Shown here: positions 1 through 10,160 of the stretch, in pieces
Layout: each line of letters opens with the position of its first letter
Numbering within the stretch: position 1 is the first letter of the stretch
Source of the DNA: Ostrinia nubilalis
Taxonomy: Eukaryota; Arthropoda; Insecta; Lepidoptera; Crambidae
Assembly: GCF_963855985.1 (NCBI RefSeq)
Contig: NC_087119.1
Location: forward strand, 6,860,001-6,924,000
Direction: 5' to 3'
Length of the DNA: 64,000 nt
Translations under genes and position numbers: made by a program
The notes under the pieces: model-generated
Databases searched by the model: none
Told to the model about the DNA's origin: nothing
What the model saw: the letters and a program-made list of their open reading frames with translations, nothing else

Positions 1-636
1 AAATCCTTCGGCTTATCTATTCCAATAGTGCCTAATATTACAATGTATCGCCAGATTATCCTAATTACGGCGTATTCCACTAATTAAACAGAGTTTAGTG
101 TTTAATCTGCAGTAATCAATGTATTCTGTGCCTAAAGCAAGCTTAGTTTCATATTAATAATTGGCAATTGCAAATGGAATCGTGCTCTACTCACTCAACC
201 CACATAACAAATCTAAACCTGTACGGTTAGAGTTACAATCGATTTTTTTTGCTTGCCATTGTATTTTATATCAGTTTTTGGCCAAAATATGATTTAAAAT
301 TTAAAATGTCTTAGCAATGAGTTGTTTTAAACATTTCGAACGTCCAACTCGGTCGTTTGATCAAATTTCCTACTTTGAGAAATTAATTATTTTTATAGCA
401 AACTTGGTCGAAGTTTGTATCTTTAGAGACTTACTTGAGTTAAACTCACTGATATTTTGTGCATATTTAATCTTGAAGTTAAAGAAGTAAACGTCTTGTT
501 GCACTGAAACCGTTTTTAAGCTACTTTTAAAACAATAATTTTCTTGTGTTTTCGGTTTGTGCAAAATACGAATTGAAACAATACGTTCGATACGAAAATT
601 TTATGAGTACTTTCTTTAAACTACCTAATTATCTTT
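1..636. other. AT-rich non-coding sequence
   Basis: I see no gene or clear repeat here. The open frames are short, AT-driven and without recognisable motifs. Confidence 0.6.
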
Positions 637-693
637 TCATTAATTAGGAAAAGTAGATACCTAAATAATTTATCTACTTTTCCTAATGAATGA
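637..693. repeat. Inverted repeat, 23-bp arms
   Basis: The arms at 637-659 and 671-693 are reverse complements with one mismatch and are separated by 11 bases. The core is ATTAGGAAAAGTAGAT against ATCTACTTTTCCTAAT. It would fold into a strong hairpin and is probably a small foldback element or MITE relic. Confidence 0.8.
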
Positions 694-867
694 AAGAAGA
701 CAAAGAGGTAACATACATTATTTTGGCAGTAAGTGCTACTAAGTAACACTAACAACCCATTTGGGGTTGAAATCCCTGGGTTCCCAGGTTGAGTTGGCCT
801 GCCAGTGCGAAGTTGAGACGAGGGAGACAATATTTGGAGGAAGGTTAGCATAGCCCGGCACCTACTT

Positions 868-940
868 TCCCTAATTTTTAAGTGACCCCTATGGTAGTAC
901 AGGAATTTTGTTTTCTAAGGGGTCACTTAAAAATTAGGGA
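868..940. repeat. Perfect inverted repeat, 23-bp arms
   Basis: The arms at 868-890 and 918-940 are perfect reverse complements; the inner part reads AAGTGACCCCT and AGGGGTCACTT. A 27-base spacer separates them. It is probably a short foldback transposable element. Confidence 0.85.
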
Positions 941-989
941 TTGGTGGTGAAAACGGGCATAAGTGTGTATAGTATTATGTCACCGTAAC

Positions 990-1105
990 ATTGTGAATTC
1001 CGTCAGATTATAATCTGACGTAGTTAGATTACAATCTAACCTAACCTAACCCACTGTTAGTTTACAGTCTCACGCGTTATATTATAAACTGACGGAGTTC
1101 ACAAT
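990..1105. mobile_element. Small MITE with internal palindromes
   Basis: The terminal inverted repeats at 990-1012 and 1083-1105 (ATTGTGAATTCCGTCAG type) match with two differences. Inside, 1001-1020 is a perfect 20-bp palindrome (CGTCAGATTATAATCTGACG), and 1023-1040 is a second near-perfect one. It is non-coding. The superfamily cannot be assigned. Confidence 0.7.
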
Positions 1106-1124
1106 TTCGCGTTGACATATACAT

Positions 1125-1500
1125 CTAAAAAAATAAATAAAATAAAATAAGTTAATTTTTTTTTAACCTATTTCACTATACATAATATTACAAATTATAA
1201 CTAGAGGTAAGAAAAAAATCATTTAAACTAAAATAGTATTCTCGGCATTCGGCTTATCTCTCCTCTTAACAGCTTGTCTTTCGACAAAGGCCTCCTCTAA
1301 GGATTTCCATTTGTTTCTGTCCTTTGCTGTACGTAACCATTCTGGCCCAGCTACTTGCTTCAAATCGTCTTCCCATCGCTTTGGTTGTCTTCCTCTACTT
1401 CTTCTGCTTTCTCTAGGGTACCATTCCGTAATTATTCTGGTCCATTTCTCTTTCTTGAACCAGTGAAGTTGCCAGTAATATTGAATTGTGTTAACTTAGG
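1125..1500 (-). mobile_element. 3' end of a decayed non-LTR retrotransposon
   Basis: On the minus strand an open frame ending in TAA at 1223-1225 encodes the C-terminal tail typical of insect endonuclease/reverse transcriptase elements. Key residues are RGRQPKRWEDDLKQVAGPEW followed by W-LRTAKDRNKWK and EEAFVERQ. The same domain occurs in other copies in this window (43125-43385 and 57600-57871). Downstream on the minus strand lies an AT-rich 3' UTR-like stretch. The catalytic RT domain is absent, so this is a dead 5'-truncated copy. RTE-like affiliation is inferred from the tail only. Confidence 0.75.
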
Positions 1501-2402
1501 TTAAGTTATATACATCTAAGTATTTCCTAATTAAGGAAATTACACTTGAATACAATCCGAACTCTGACTGCTCTTGCCAAAACCCTCACGTAGCCGTAAT
1601 CTACGTCTGAAACAATAATTTAACGAACTCAATGCAATTTCGTCGTGACATTCAAAGTGGCATGTTCGTTAAAACGCTCAAAATGTACGATGTTTGTAAT
1701 TGATTTGAGTGCATTATTTTAATCAAGTTTTAATCAGTGTATTCCCAGAACTAAGCAAACAGAACTGGGATTCAGACCTCACGTTTGTATTAAATGCTTA
1801 ACGTACTCGTAAGTTAATTTTAACATTCGGTCTCGGTTCGTTTCTGTTGAAAATTCAGTTACCGTCCATGAAATTTGCTTTTTATCTGAATTGCATTCAA
1901 CGTGGATGGGTAACTTGAGCCCGTTTCGATGGTAGTATTTTAATACTACCCCTGTATTGCGATTGTTTTTTTGTTTTGTGATTGACGTCATTGAATATTG
2001 TACAGTAGATAGCATATCGGACTACATTTTCATGGCAACATATCTCCTATTACAACTATAAAAAATCCAGTGTTTGGCTTGATTTGCCGTCGTCTCTTCG
2101 ACTTGTGAATCATTGCGTTTTAGGGGCATATTGCACACCTCTTACCATTTAGCTGGTTCATGCTATTGCATAAATACTAGATCACGTGCAAGCAATATTC
2201 ATAGCTGTTCATTCTGAACTGCCAGTTGATGGAGCATGGCATAATTTATGCACACTAAGCTCACATAACATTATAACAAGGAACAGCCACTTCAATAAAA
2301 AAATCAAGATCTGTCGATAGCGCAGTCTTGGTGTATGATGTTACATTATGTAATTCAAAAGACGCAAAAGTAAAACAAAATCGTTCGTGTGCTCGTAACA
2401 TG
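1501..2402. other. Non-coding flank of the LTR element
   Basis: No gene recognised. A TGACGTCA (CRE-like) octamer occurs near 1984. The last four bases, CATG at 2399-2402, are the left target-site duplication of the LTR retrotransposon. Confidence 0.55.
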
Positions 2403-3924
2403 TGCAAGAAAGGATTTTTTTCCTGGCGGCTTGGTGACTGGAATTGAACCGCCACCGGTGCAGACGGAGACGATGGTGAATTGTCTGCACGTGAAAAAGA
2501 GGTTGTCCGGCTTGCAGAAATTTATATAAGTTACCGTTCCTTGTGTGAAATTAGAAAATGTAAATAAAACAGCTCCCTCTCAATTGACACAATTTATTTT
2601 TTATCTCGTATGCTCGTATATAGTTATCAATTACGATATTATAATAACTACTGTAATAGTGCCAATCTCAAGGGATTCAGGGTCGTTGATTAGGTTCGGT
2701 TTGGTGAATATTATTGCCACTACAAATTTCTTAAAACTCAGCCTAAATATTAAAAGACTCTACTAGTTAAGATAACTGCGCGATGTCAGGTCGGAAAGAC
2801 TCCTACTTGAAGGATGGAAAAGTGGGTACCTTGGAAGCCATGCGGTTATAAGCCGTTACCCTGAACGTTCCTCTCTTCTTCCGGGGTCCAACGGGTCTCG
2901 CACACTTTTAGGTTACAAGCAGCGTCCTCCACGGCCTCAAGCGCGCAGTGCCAGGTGAAGCTCTTGCATCTCTTTGACAGGTAAGCGTTCAAACTCTTGC
3001 AGAGACAGAGGTTTGATGACAAGGAGGAAATGCGAAGAGATCAGCAGTTCAGAAAGGAGTAATAATTATAGAAATCAATATGAAATATTGAAATATCTAA
3101 AATATGAAATGTAAAATCGTAAAATATGAAATCTATGAAATTGTTTAAACTACAAAATATTGTAAAATTATGAAATTGTAAAATACGAAATTTGAAATCC
3201 CGCATCTGAAACGAAAAATACACTGTCAGCATCACATATGGAACGTGGCATTAGGTTATGAAAAACCCCGCAATGGGAAAGAAATACTTACGAAGGCTGT
3301 TCACTAATTTGAGCTTCGCTCGCAGCCCTCAGCAACCCAATACCCTCATCCGAATAGAATTTAGGGAATTTCTGAAAGAAACCATCACATAAAATACCAC
3401 GTACTGGAATACGAAAAATATCAATCACGAAAAATAAATAAATTCTCCGACGGGAACTTACCTCATGTGTGATTATTTTAAATTATATTATGAAATTATC
3501 GTGGATGCATTCTGCAACACACGATTTAAAACACAGGGGATTACATCCCCGAAAATAATAAAATTGCGGTTGCGCAAGATCGACCAAAATTCCAAAGTGA
3601 TTTGACAGCTCAACTGACAGCCTGCGAGTCATTGACATCGCAAGACGTTTCGTTTCGCCGCTTAGGTAAAAAGCAAATACTAATAAAAACCATGATGAAA
3701 ACAATCTCCTGAACACTGAAAATATTCTATTAAAAAATAGAATAATCAAAACAAAAACATTAGGAAATGTTTCAATAAAATATATTTGAATTGACTGAGC
3801 AAAAAGCGCCATCTATTGCAAATTAATTCAAAATCACCCCAATAGATGTCGCTAGTGGTATCCTAAATCCAAATATCGAGAAGAAATATCAATTTGTGAA
3901 AACAGCCAAAACTGCAACGCTACA
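2403..3924 (-). repeat. 3' LTR (minus-strand orientation)
   Basis: This is 1522 bp long and ends TG/CA. It matches the other LTR almost perfectly. The differences I see (about two substitutions, one substitution next to a T-run, and two 1-base indels) all lie in the first ~110 bases on the + strand, that is, the U5 end. It contains an AT-rich stretch of degenerate AAATATGAAAT-type repeats (about 3060-3200). It also has an imperfect inverted pair, AGCGCCATCTATTG (3809-3822) and CAATAGATGTCGCT (about 3840-3853). Confidence 0.9.
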
Positions 3925-3927
3925 ATA

Positions 3928-3939
3928 CCCTCCCCCCTA
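3928..3939 (-). other. Polypurine tract of LTR element
   Basis: Read on the minus strand, AGGGGGGAGGG precedes the 3' LTR (TGTAGCG...) with only the bases TAT between. It is in the expected place for plus-strand DNA priming and supports the minus orientation. Confidence 0.75.
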
Positions 3940-6005
3940 GACATTCGCACGGAGAAAGAATCTGAGCTGCCCTCAGCGAACTACAAACTGAAAAAAAAAT
4001 GTGTGTCTAAACGCAGAAAGACCTCAGAAAGAAAACGTTCCAGCAGAAACTTCAACTGAAAAAAAAATCGAGAAAACAAACAACGAGTTGTAGGGTATAC
4101 TGTCATAACAGGAACAAAAACAACCTGACTTTTCACTAAGCAAAACAAACCAGATGAAAACCTACTACCAGGACTGATGTTCTTCAAACCTAAAACAATC
4201 TCTGCTGTCCGAGCATAAATAAAACCCAACACTAACATACAATCATCTTTCAAACCTCTCTTTCATACCTGTAAGCATCAGTTTCAAATTATACTGCTTG
4301 CCACCTGCATTCAAAATTCCCCATAGAGTCCCAACTGTGAACCAGTGGTACTCGAATCCCCAGTAACGTTGTAAGGCTATTTCGGCCATTACTAACATAT
4401 TTTCTGGAATAGCCATCCAGTGGGCCCTAGGGAAAGTGTATATTTCAACACATGTCATCCCTAGAAAAAATGTCTGGGTTAAAAACCACAGAACAAAAAT
4501 GTCGCTGGCCACAATATAAATTGGACGTCATCGCAACAAAACATAAAACACAGGGAATAGTGCATAAAAGCACATGATGTCATCCCTGGAAAAGACAAAA
4601 CAAACGAGGCATGTATATAGGAGATACATAGCACTCAAACAAAACAAAACAAAAACACAGAGATAAAATCTCTGGAAAAAAAAATCTGAACTATAAGTTA
4701 CAGAATAAAGCACCGAGGCAAAACTGTAGCAGATACCCGACAACTCGATTGTGTCCAAAAAAAAAATTTTGCTATAAAAGAATCTATCAAATTCCCAACA
4801 GAAAAATTACACAATACGATTGTGTCCAAAAAAACATCTAAAACTAAACTCATAAGTTAGGTACCAAAGTAAAGAACCTACCTACCCAGAAAAAAAAAAT
4901 CCTAAGTCCTACGACTGAGAACCTTGGTATAACCACAGTATAACCATAATTTAAAAAAAAAACTTCCTCGAAGAAGGTAGCTTAATAAAAATATTTTTGA
5001 AAAAAAAACTATGTGGCAAAAATATTTTCCAAAAGTTAAATGAAAATTAATCATTAATTTATACAAATTTAAGAGAATGGCACTTTACTAAAATTAATAA
5101 CTTTTAATTGTTATCAAAACCATAATAATAATCAATTAAGTTATTCCCGTATAAAAATTAACAAGTTAGCAAGTGTACCCACAAACAACTCACTAGCCAG
5201 TAATAACATTATGTACCAAACCTTATAATACACTGCAGTATAATGCCTAAATAACTAATAGGAATATCTGCCTTAAGTTATAAAAATTTTGCCAAATTAA
5301 TTAATTTCAAATAAAAGTTCTAACATTATGTAATGCAAACTAATGTGTACTAGGTAACATAAAATAAAAGTTATATGTCCATGGTGACACAAAAGCAATT
5401 TGTTACCTAAGTACATAACATAATATTAAAGATTTAAGTTAGCATTATGTAACAAAATATCCGGGTAGGTAAACTACATTATGTACTAACTTATTATGAG
5501 TACAAATGAATAAACACTAAAATTAAAACTAAAACTGTGTTTGTCTTGTATGTAAAAATAAAATAATTAAAGTAAGTAACTAAAAGTTATAAGCTATAAA
5601 GCCCAAAAACAGTGTAGGTATAAAATAAATATAACCTAACAAAAAGAATGTTACTTACTTGTCCCAACATAATATACAAAATAAGAGTTGCAACACAAAA
5701 AATATGTAACCTAACATCATGTAAACTAACCTCATATAGAGTAGTACGCTCTGTTATAAAATGGTTAACATAATAATATGTAAAAAGTTGACAACCTAAA
5801 AAATTTATGTGGGCATCACAAATAAAATAAATTACAAAAAAAACAAGACAAACAACAGCACACACATGAGAGACTCCCTAATAAAAATTATTAAACAATA
5901 AAATAGAAGTGTATGAGCGGATAGTCAGCACACATTGTTGCTTCTTTTATTGGCTTTCCACCCATAAACCTCATAAAAATAATGTGGCAATAATAAACAT
6001 CAAAA

Positions 6006-6016
6006 GATGGGCGCCA
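6006..6016 (-). other. Primer binding site (tRNA-Lys type)
   Basis: Read on the minus strand, TGGCGCCCA starts one base after the 5' LTR end. From known families this complements the 3' end (...TGGGCGCCA) of insect tRNA-Lys. The match breaks after about nine bases. Confidence 0.7.
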
Positions 6017-6017
6017 C

Positions 6018-7539
6018 TGCAAGAAAGGCTTTTTTCCTGGCGGCTTGGTGACTGGAATTGAACCGCCACCGGTGCAGACGGAGAAGATGGTGAGTTGTCT
6101 GCACGTGAAAAAAGAGGTTGTCCGGCTTGCAGAAATTTATATAAGTTACCGTTCCTTGTGTGAAATTAGAAAATGTAAATAAAACAGCTCCCTCTCAATT
6201 GACACAATTTATTTTTTATCTCGTATGCTCGTATATAGTTATCAATTACGATATTATAATAACTACTGTAATAGTGCCAATCTCAAGGGATTCAGGGTCG
6301 TTGATTAGGTTCGGTTTGGTGAATATTATTGCCACTACAAATTTCTTAAAACTCAGCCTAAATATTAAAAGACTCTACTAGTTAAGATAACTGCGCGATG
6401 TCAGGTCGGAAAGACTCCTACTTGAAGGATGGAAAAGTGGGTACCTTGGAAGCCATGCGGTTATAAGCCGTTACCCTGAACGTTCCTCTCTTCTTCCGGG
6501 GTCCAACGGGTCTCGCACACTTTTAGGTTACAAGCAGCGTCCTCCACGGCCTCAAGCGCGCAGTGCCAGGTGAAGCTCTTGCATCTCTTTGACAGGTAAG
6601 CGTTCAAACTCTTGCAGAGACAGAGGTTTGATGACAAGGAGGAAATGCGAAGAGATCAGCAGTTCAGAAAGGAGTAATAATTATAGAAATCAATATGAAA
6701 TATTGAAATATCTAAAATATGAAATGTAAAATCGTAAAATATGAAATCTATGAAATTGTTTAAACTACAAAATATTGTAAAATTATGAAATTGTAAAATA
6801 CGAAATTTGAAATCCCGCATCTGAAACGAAAAATACACTGTCAGCATCACATATGGAACGTGGCATTAGGTTATGAAAAACCCCGCAATGGGAAAGAAAT
6901 ACTTACGAAGGCTGTTCACTAATTTGAGCTTCGCTCGCAGCCCTCAGCAACCCAATACCCTCATCCGAATAGAATTTAGGGAATTTCTGAAAGAAACCAT
7001 CACATAAAATACCACGTACTGGAATACGAAAAATATCAATCACGAAAAATAAATAAATTCTCCGACGGGAACTTACCTCATGTGTGATTATTTTAAATTA
7101 TATTATGAAATTATCGTGGATGCATTCTGCAACACACGATTTAAAACACAGGGGATTACATCCCCGAAAATAATAAAATTGCGGTTGCGCAAGATCGACC
7201 AAAATTCCAAAGTGATTTGACAGCTCAACTGACAGCCTGCGAGTCATTGACATCGCAAGACGTTTCGTTTCGCCGCTTAGGTAAAAAGCAAATACTAATA
7301 AAAACCATGATGAAAACAATCTCCTGAACACTGAAAATATTCTATTAAAAAATAGAATAATCAAAACAAAAACATTAGGAAATGTTTCAATAAAATATAT
7401 TTGAATTGACTGAGCAAAAAGCGCCATCTATTGCAAATTAATTCAAAATCACCCCAATAGATGTCGCTAGTGGTATCCTAAATCCAAATATCGAGAAGAA
7501 ATATCAATTTGTGAAAACAGCCAAAACTGCAACGCTACA
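6018..7539 (-). repeat. 5' LTR (minus-strand orientation)
   Basis: This is 1522 bp and the direct repeat partner of 2403-3924. In the minus orientation it would hold the promoter (U3) near 7539 and U5 near 6018. Short encoded frames inside (for example at 6160-6381 and 7098-7427) occur identically in both LTRs and have no recognisable domain. Confidence 0.9.
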
Positions 7540-7580
7540 CATGTGTACATTTATAAAGCTGACGTACAAGAGACATTCCT

Positions 7581-8684
7581 CTACTGCTGTCAAAATTGAG
7601 TTTCTACGGTCTTGACAGAACTTCAGTGCAATGGTTTCACAGCTACCTGACGCAGAGACAGCAGTATGTGGAGCTAAAAAAAACAGACGGTACCGTATTT
7701 ATATCACAACGCAAACCAGTCACCCGCGGAGTCCCCCAGGGATCCATCCTAGGCCCAATTCTATATATTTTATACAGCGCGGACATAATTAACCACATTA
7801 CTGACTGCCACTACCACCTCTACGCTGACGACCTACAACTATACATATCGTTCCCACCATCAGACTTTGCTGCTGCCATATCCAAAGTCAATAATCAGCT
7901 GAGTAGAATCTCCATCTGGTGCACTTCCAACTGCCTCGTGCTTAATCCCAGAAAATCCAAATTCATGCTGACAGGCTCACCCAAAGGGTTGGAAAAACTC
8001 AAAGATATTCAACTCAACATTGCAATAAACGGAGAGCAAATGGAGCGGGTTTTGGAAGCACGTAATCTGGGTCTGATTGTTGACAGTAAACTTAGGTTTG
8101 AGAGTCACGTGCTCGAGTGTGCCAGAACTTGTTTTTACCGGCTGAAGCTTCTGTATAAGCTGAGACCATACATAACTGAAAGCCTTAGAACCTCTCTATG
8201 CGAGTCACTTATACTAAGCAAACTTAATTATTGTGATACAGTTTATGGCCCTTGCCTGTTGACTAGATCTGTTCGTCTCATTCAGAGAGTTCAAAATGCA
8301 TGTGCGCGCTTTTGCTTCACGATACCTCCTAGAACACACGTTACCCCCTTTTTAAACTCAGCAAATTTGCTAAAGATGGCTGCTCGTCGGAGACTTCACC
8401 TGGCCACAATGATGTTTGGTATACTGTCCAATTTAAAGCCAAAGTATCTCCTTGACAAGTTGGAGTGGGCTCAGGTTCAGGGTAGATATCCCAGGAGGTT
8501 GTGCACTCACATCTTTGCCACGCCCAAGCACCGCACTGTTGCATTTCGGGGTTCCTTTCGTTTCGCGGCGTCCCGATGCTGGAACGACCTGCCCCCACCA
8601 CTGCGCGCCCTAAAGACAAGGAATACCTTTAAGAACAATTTTAAAAAACACTTGACACAAGCACAACAGTTACAGCATAGTTAA
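7581..8684 (+). CDS. Reverse transcriptase C-terminal fragment (CR1/L2-like)
   Basis: This is an open frame of about 365 codons with no genuine start; the conventional frame opens with LLSKLSFYG around 7584. The RT palm motifs are present: GVPQGSILGPILYILY and the catalytic box YADDLQLY (aspartates intact). They are followed by the thumb and connection region, with LNPRKSKFML, a YLG-like turn (ARNLGLIVD) and a C-terminal tail containing RVQNACARF and CWNDLPPPLR, the latter typical of CR1/L2/Jockey-group proteins. The apurinic endonuclease domain and RT fingers are missing, so the copy is dead on its own. There are no internal stops over about 1.1 kb, suggesting a young insertion. Confidence 0.85.
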   Translation, partial: LLLSKLSFYGLDRTSVQWFHSYLTQRQQYVELKKTDGTVFISQRKPVTRGVPQGSILGPILYILYSADIINHITDCHYHLYADDLQLYISFPPSDFAAAISKVNNQLSRISIWCTSNCLVLNPRKSKFMLTGSPKGLEKLKDIQLNIAINGEQMERVLEARNLGLIVDSKLRFESHVLECARTCFYRLKLLYKLRPYITESLRTSLCESLILSKLNYCDTVYGPCLLTRSVRLIQRVQNACARFCFTIPPRTHVTPFLNSANLLKMAARRRLHLATMMFGILSNLKPKYLLDKLEWAQVQGRYPRRLCTHIFATPKHRTVAFRGSFRFAASRCWNDLPPPLRALKTRNTFKNNFKKHLTQAQQLQHS

Positions 8685-9230
8685 CTTACATTTAAGGCAA
8701 GCGCGACGCGAGAAGGGGCATAATGGGTTTGCTCCGGCACTGGTGGGCCGCAATGGGCCGAGATTAATGCATGTTCATGACTGTCACTTCACCACACACC
8801 AGTGGGTACGCCTTGATAATGGGTGCGCCCTGCAATTTTAAAATTTTGAAGTTTTAGTTTTAGCTCTCGACTTTTTTAAAAAACTAACGCATAGTAGCCA
8901 TCTCACCGTCTTTTTTTGCGCATCACGCACGCAACATCGTCAAACGCTTCCTCACGAGGTCAATTTACACCGTCCAATTCCGACCAACAAACTGTAGAAG
9001 GTGGGAGGAAGGGACATCATTTCTTCTTTACGCCTTGGGCGGTGCTTTGTCTTGTCTTGCTGTGCACATTTTTGGTTTCACTCACATACTTTGTCCCAAT
9101 TACAGTAATTCATCTTCCATAACCACAAACCACGTTTAATTACGTGTAATATTTGACGTGGTAGGTAGCTAGCACGCGGTCAGGGATGAGGCACAGACAG
9201 AGCAGCAAAGAGTGCAGAGACACGCGACGC

Positions 9231-9262
<32 letters not shown>

Positions 9263-9951
9263 CTTTTTGCGCAGAGTTCCTCGCTCGGAGTCGCTCGTGT
9301 CGTCTGCCACAGATTATGTGTGGCGCGAGTGCGATGTTCGGCGATTCGCCCGAGTCGCACACCGAAGTGTGAGCGACGCACTCGATTAATGGGGAGAAAG
9401 TAGCCGAGATTGTGTTCACACTACTGCGTCTTGGCCAATTTCCCACGCAGAGTGCCTGCATAAATAGAGGGCGCTTTTGTCGATGCTGGATGTCTCCGAT
9501 TTTCGCCATGTTATGTTAAACAGTCGTATGATTTAAGACATTTGCAGGAGGTCTGTGATCGTTACTTTAGTATTTATTATTACTTATTATTGTTCATTAA
9601 CATTTTATTTATTTTATTTTATTCCCGTTTCGTTGACTTATTTATTTATTTATTAGTAAACACACAACACTCAACACGTCACCCACACTAACGCATTGAT
9701 GGCACGTTCAGGAGCACACACACAACACACCTACACATTCTTCATTTATTAGTATTTTTCTTGATTTTGTCTTTAGCTTAGTGTCTGTAATGTTATTTTA
9801 TTTTTATTGTTTGTTTATATGTTAGCAGAGCGCCACGCGGGGCCTCGACTGTTGAGCATCCCCTATCCGCTCTTGAATCTATAAAAGTTTTAATAAAATA
9901 ATTAGTTTATGTTTGGCGGACGCGGTTTGGGTCCCAACAGCCGAGGCCTAG
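8685..9951 (+). other. Probable 3' UTR of the CR1-like element
   Basis: No coding frame is recognised. The stretch includes a CG-rich block at 9180-9520 around a long T-run and an AT-rich part with CACACAACAC words at 9660-9740. Short frames here are low-complexity artefacts of the T-run. Confidence 0.5.
9232..9262. repeat. T31 homopolymer
   Basis: Thirty-one T residues follow GCGACGCG, then comes C and five more T. Read on the minus strand it could be the poly(A) tail of a small retroposed segment (about 9510 to 9232), or simply a microsatellite in the 3' UTR. Confidence 0.7.
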
Positions 9952-10025
9952 GCAAGGGTACTCGCTGAAAATCAGCGTCGGGACATTTACTTATGTCCCG
10001 AGTATCGCTGAGCGGGCGCCTTTTT
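9952..10025 (+). other. Stem-loop cluster in retrotransposon 3' end
   Basis: Two adjacent hairpins are visible: CGCTGA-AAA-TCAGCG, and CGGGACA-loop-TGTCCCG. A longer-range pairing GTACTCGCTG/CAGCGATACT is also possible. Such structured 3' ends are known RT recognition elements in non-LTR retrotransposons; that role here is inference. Confidence 0.5.
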
Positions 10026-10150
10026 GGCTCGGGATTTTTACTGATCTGGCTGGATTATTTTACTGTTTTTTATTTTTTATTTTTTTCTTCTTTGTGTACC
10101 TTTTTATACTTGTAATTGTCATTTTTTGTCCCGTGCCAAATAAAGATTTT

Positions 10151-10160
10151 TATTATTATT
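10151..10160. repeat. (TAT)n tail, left side of Dong insertion
   Basis: A short TTATTATTATT run follows AATAAAGATTTT. It is the remaining part of the CR1-like tail on the 3' side of the minus-strand Dong element. Confidence 0.7.

Larger units (their letters stand above)
3925..6017 (-). other. Internal region of LTR element, apparently non-coding
   Basis: This stretch is AT-rich with repeated A-runs on the + strand (T-runs in the element's sense RNA). Several degenerate internal repeats are visible: CGATTGTGTCCAAAAAA twice near 4745 and 4818, ATGTCATCCCT near 4455 and 4576, and many copies of an ACATTATGTA-like word between 5180 and 5490. The longest sense-strand ORFs (92 aa at 5587-5865, 90 aa at 3981-4253, 89 aa at 4243-4512) show no retroviral-type domain. 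The 89-aa frame has an unrecognised Trp/Phe-rich sequence and could be chance. Confidence 0.7.
2403..7539 (-). mobile_element. Complete non-autonomous LTR retrotransposon (LARD-like)
   Basis: Two direct repeats of equal length (1522 bp, 2403-3924 and 6018-7539) flank a 2093-bp internal region. The insertion is bounded by a 4-bp target duplication, CATG at 2399-2402 and 7540-7543. Read on the minus strand, the LTRs run TG...CA. A primer binding site, TGGCGCCCA, lies one base inside the 5' LTR (6016 downward) and matches the 3' end of insect tRNA-Lys. A purine tract, AGGGGGGAGGG, abuts the 3' LTR (about 3928-3938). I find no gag, protease, RT, RNase H or integrase motif in the internal region, so it must have been mobilised in trans. 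It inserted at or just upstream of the truncated 5' end of the CR1-like element. The superfamily (Gypsy or BEL more likely from the 4-bp TSD) is unresolved. Confidence 0.9.
7575..10160 (+). mobile_element. 5'-truncated CR1/L2-like non-LTR retrotransposon
   Basis: The RT fragment (7581-8684) is followed by about 1.4 kb of 3' UTR-like sequence. That ends in a stem-loop-rich block, an AATAAA-containing terminus (about 10137-10143) and an ATT microsatellite tail. The 5' end is missing upstream of the RT palm. The LTR element at 2403-7539 has inserted next to the truncation point, and the Dong element has inserted into the tail. The extent of the 3' UTR is inferred; other repeats could be embedded in 8700-10000. 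Confidence 0.65.

Noticed and set aside
2430..2460. Possible tRNA B-box (GGTTCAATTCC on the minus strand) in the LTR
   Set aside because: No matching A-box or cloverleaf is seen around it.
2545..2766. 73-aa frame occurring identically at 2545-2766 and 6160-6381
   Set aside because: Identity is due to the two LTR copies, not to coding constraint; no domain, and it is antisense to the element.
3483..3812. 109-aa frame duplicated at 7098-7427
   Set aside because: It lies within the LTRs and is repeated for the same reason; no recognisable domain.
9180..9509. Overlapping frames with Lys- or Phe-rich runs
   Set aside because: They are produced by translating the T31/A31 homopolymer.
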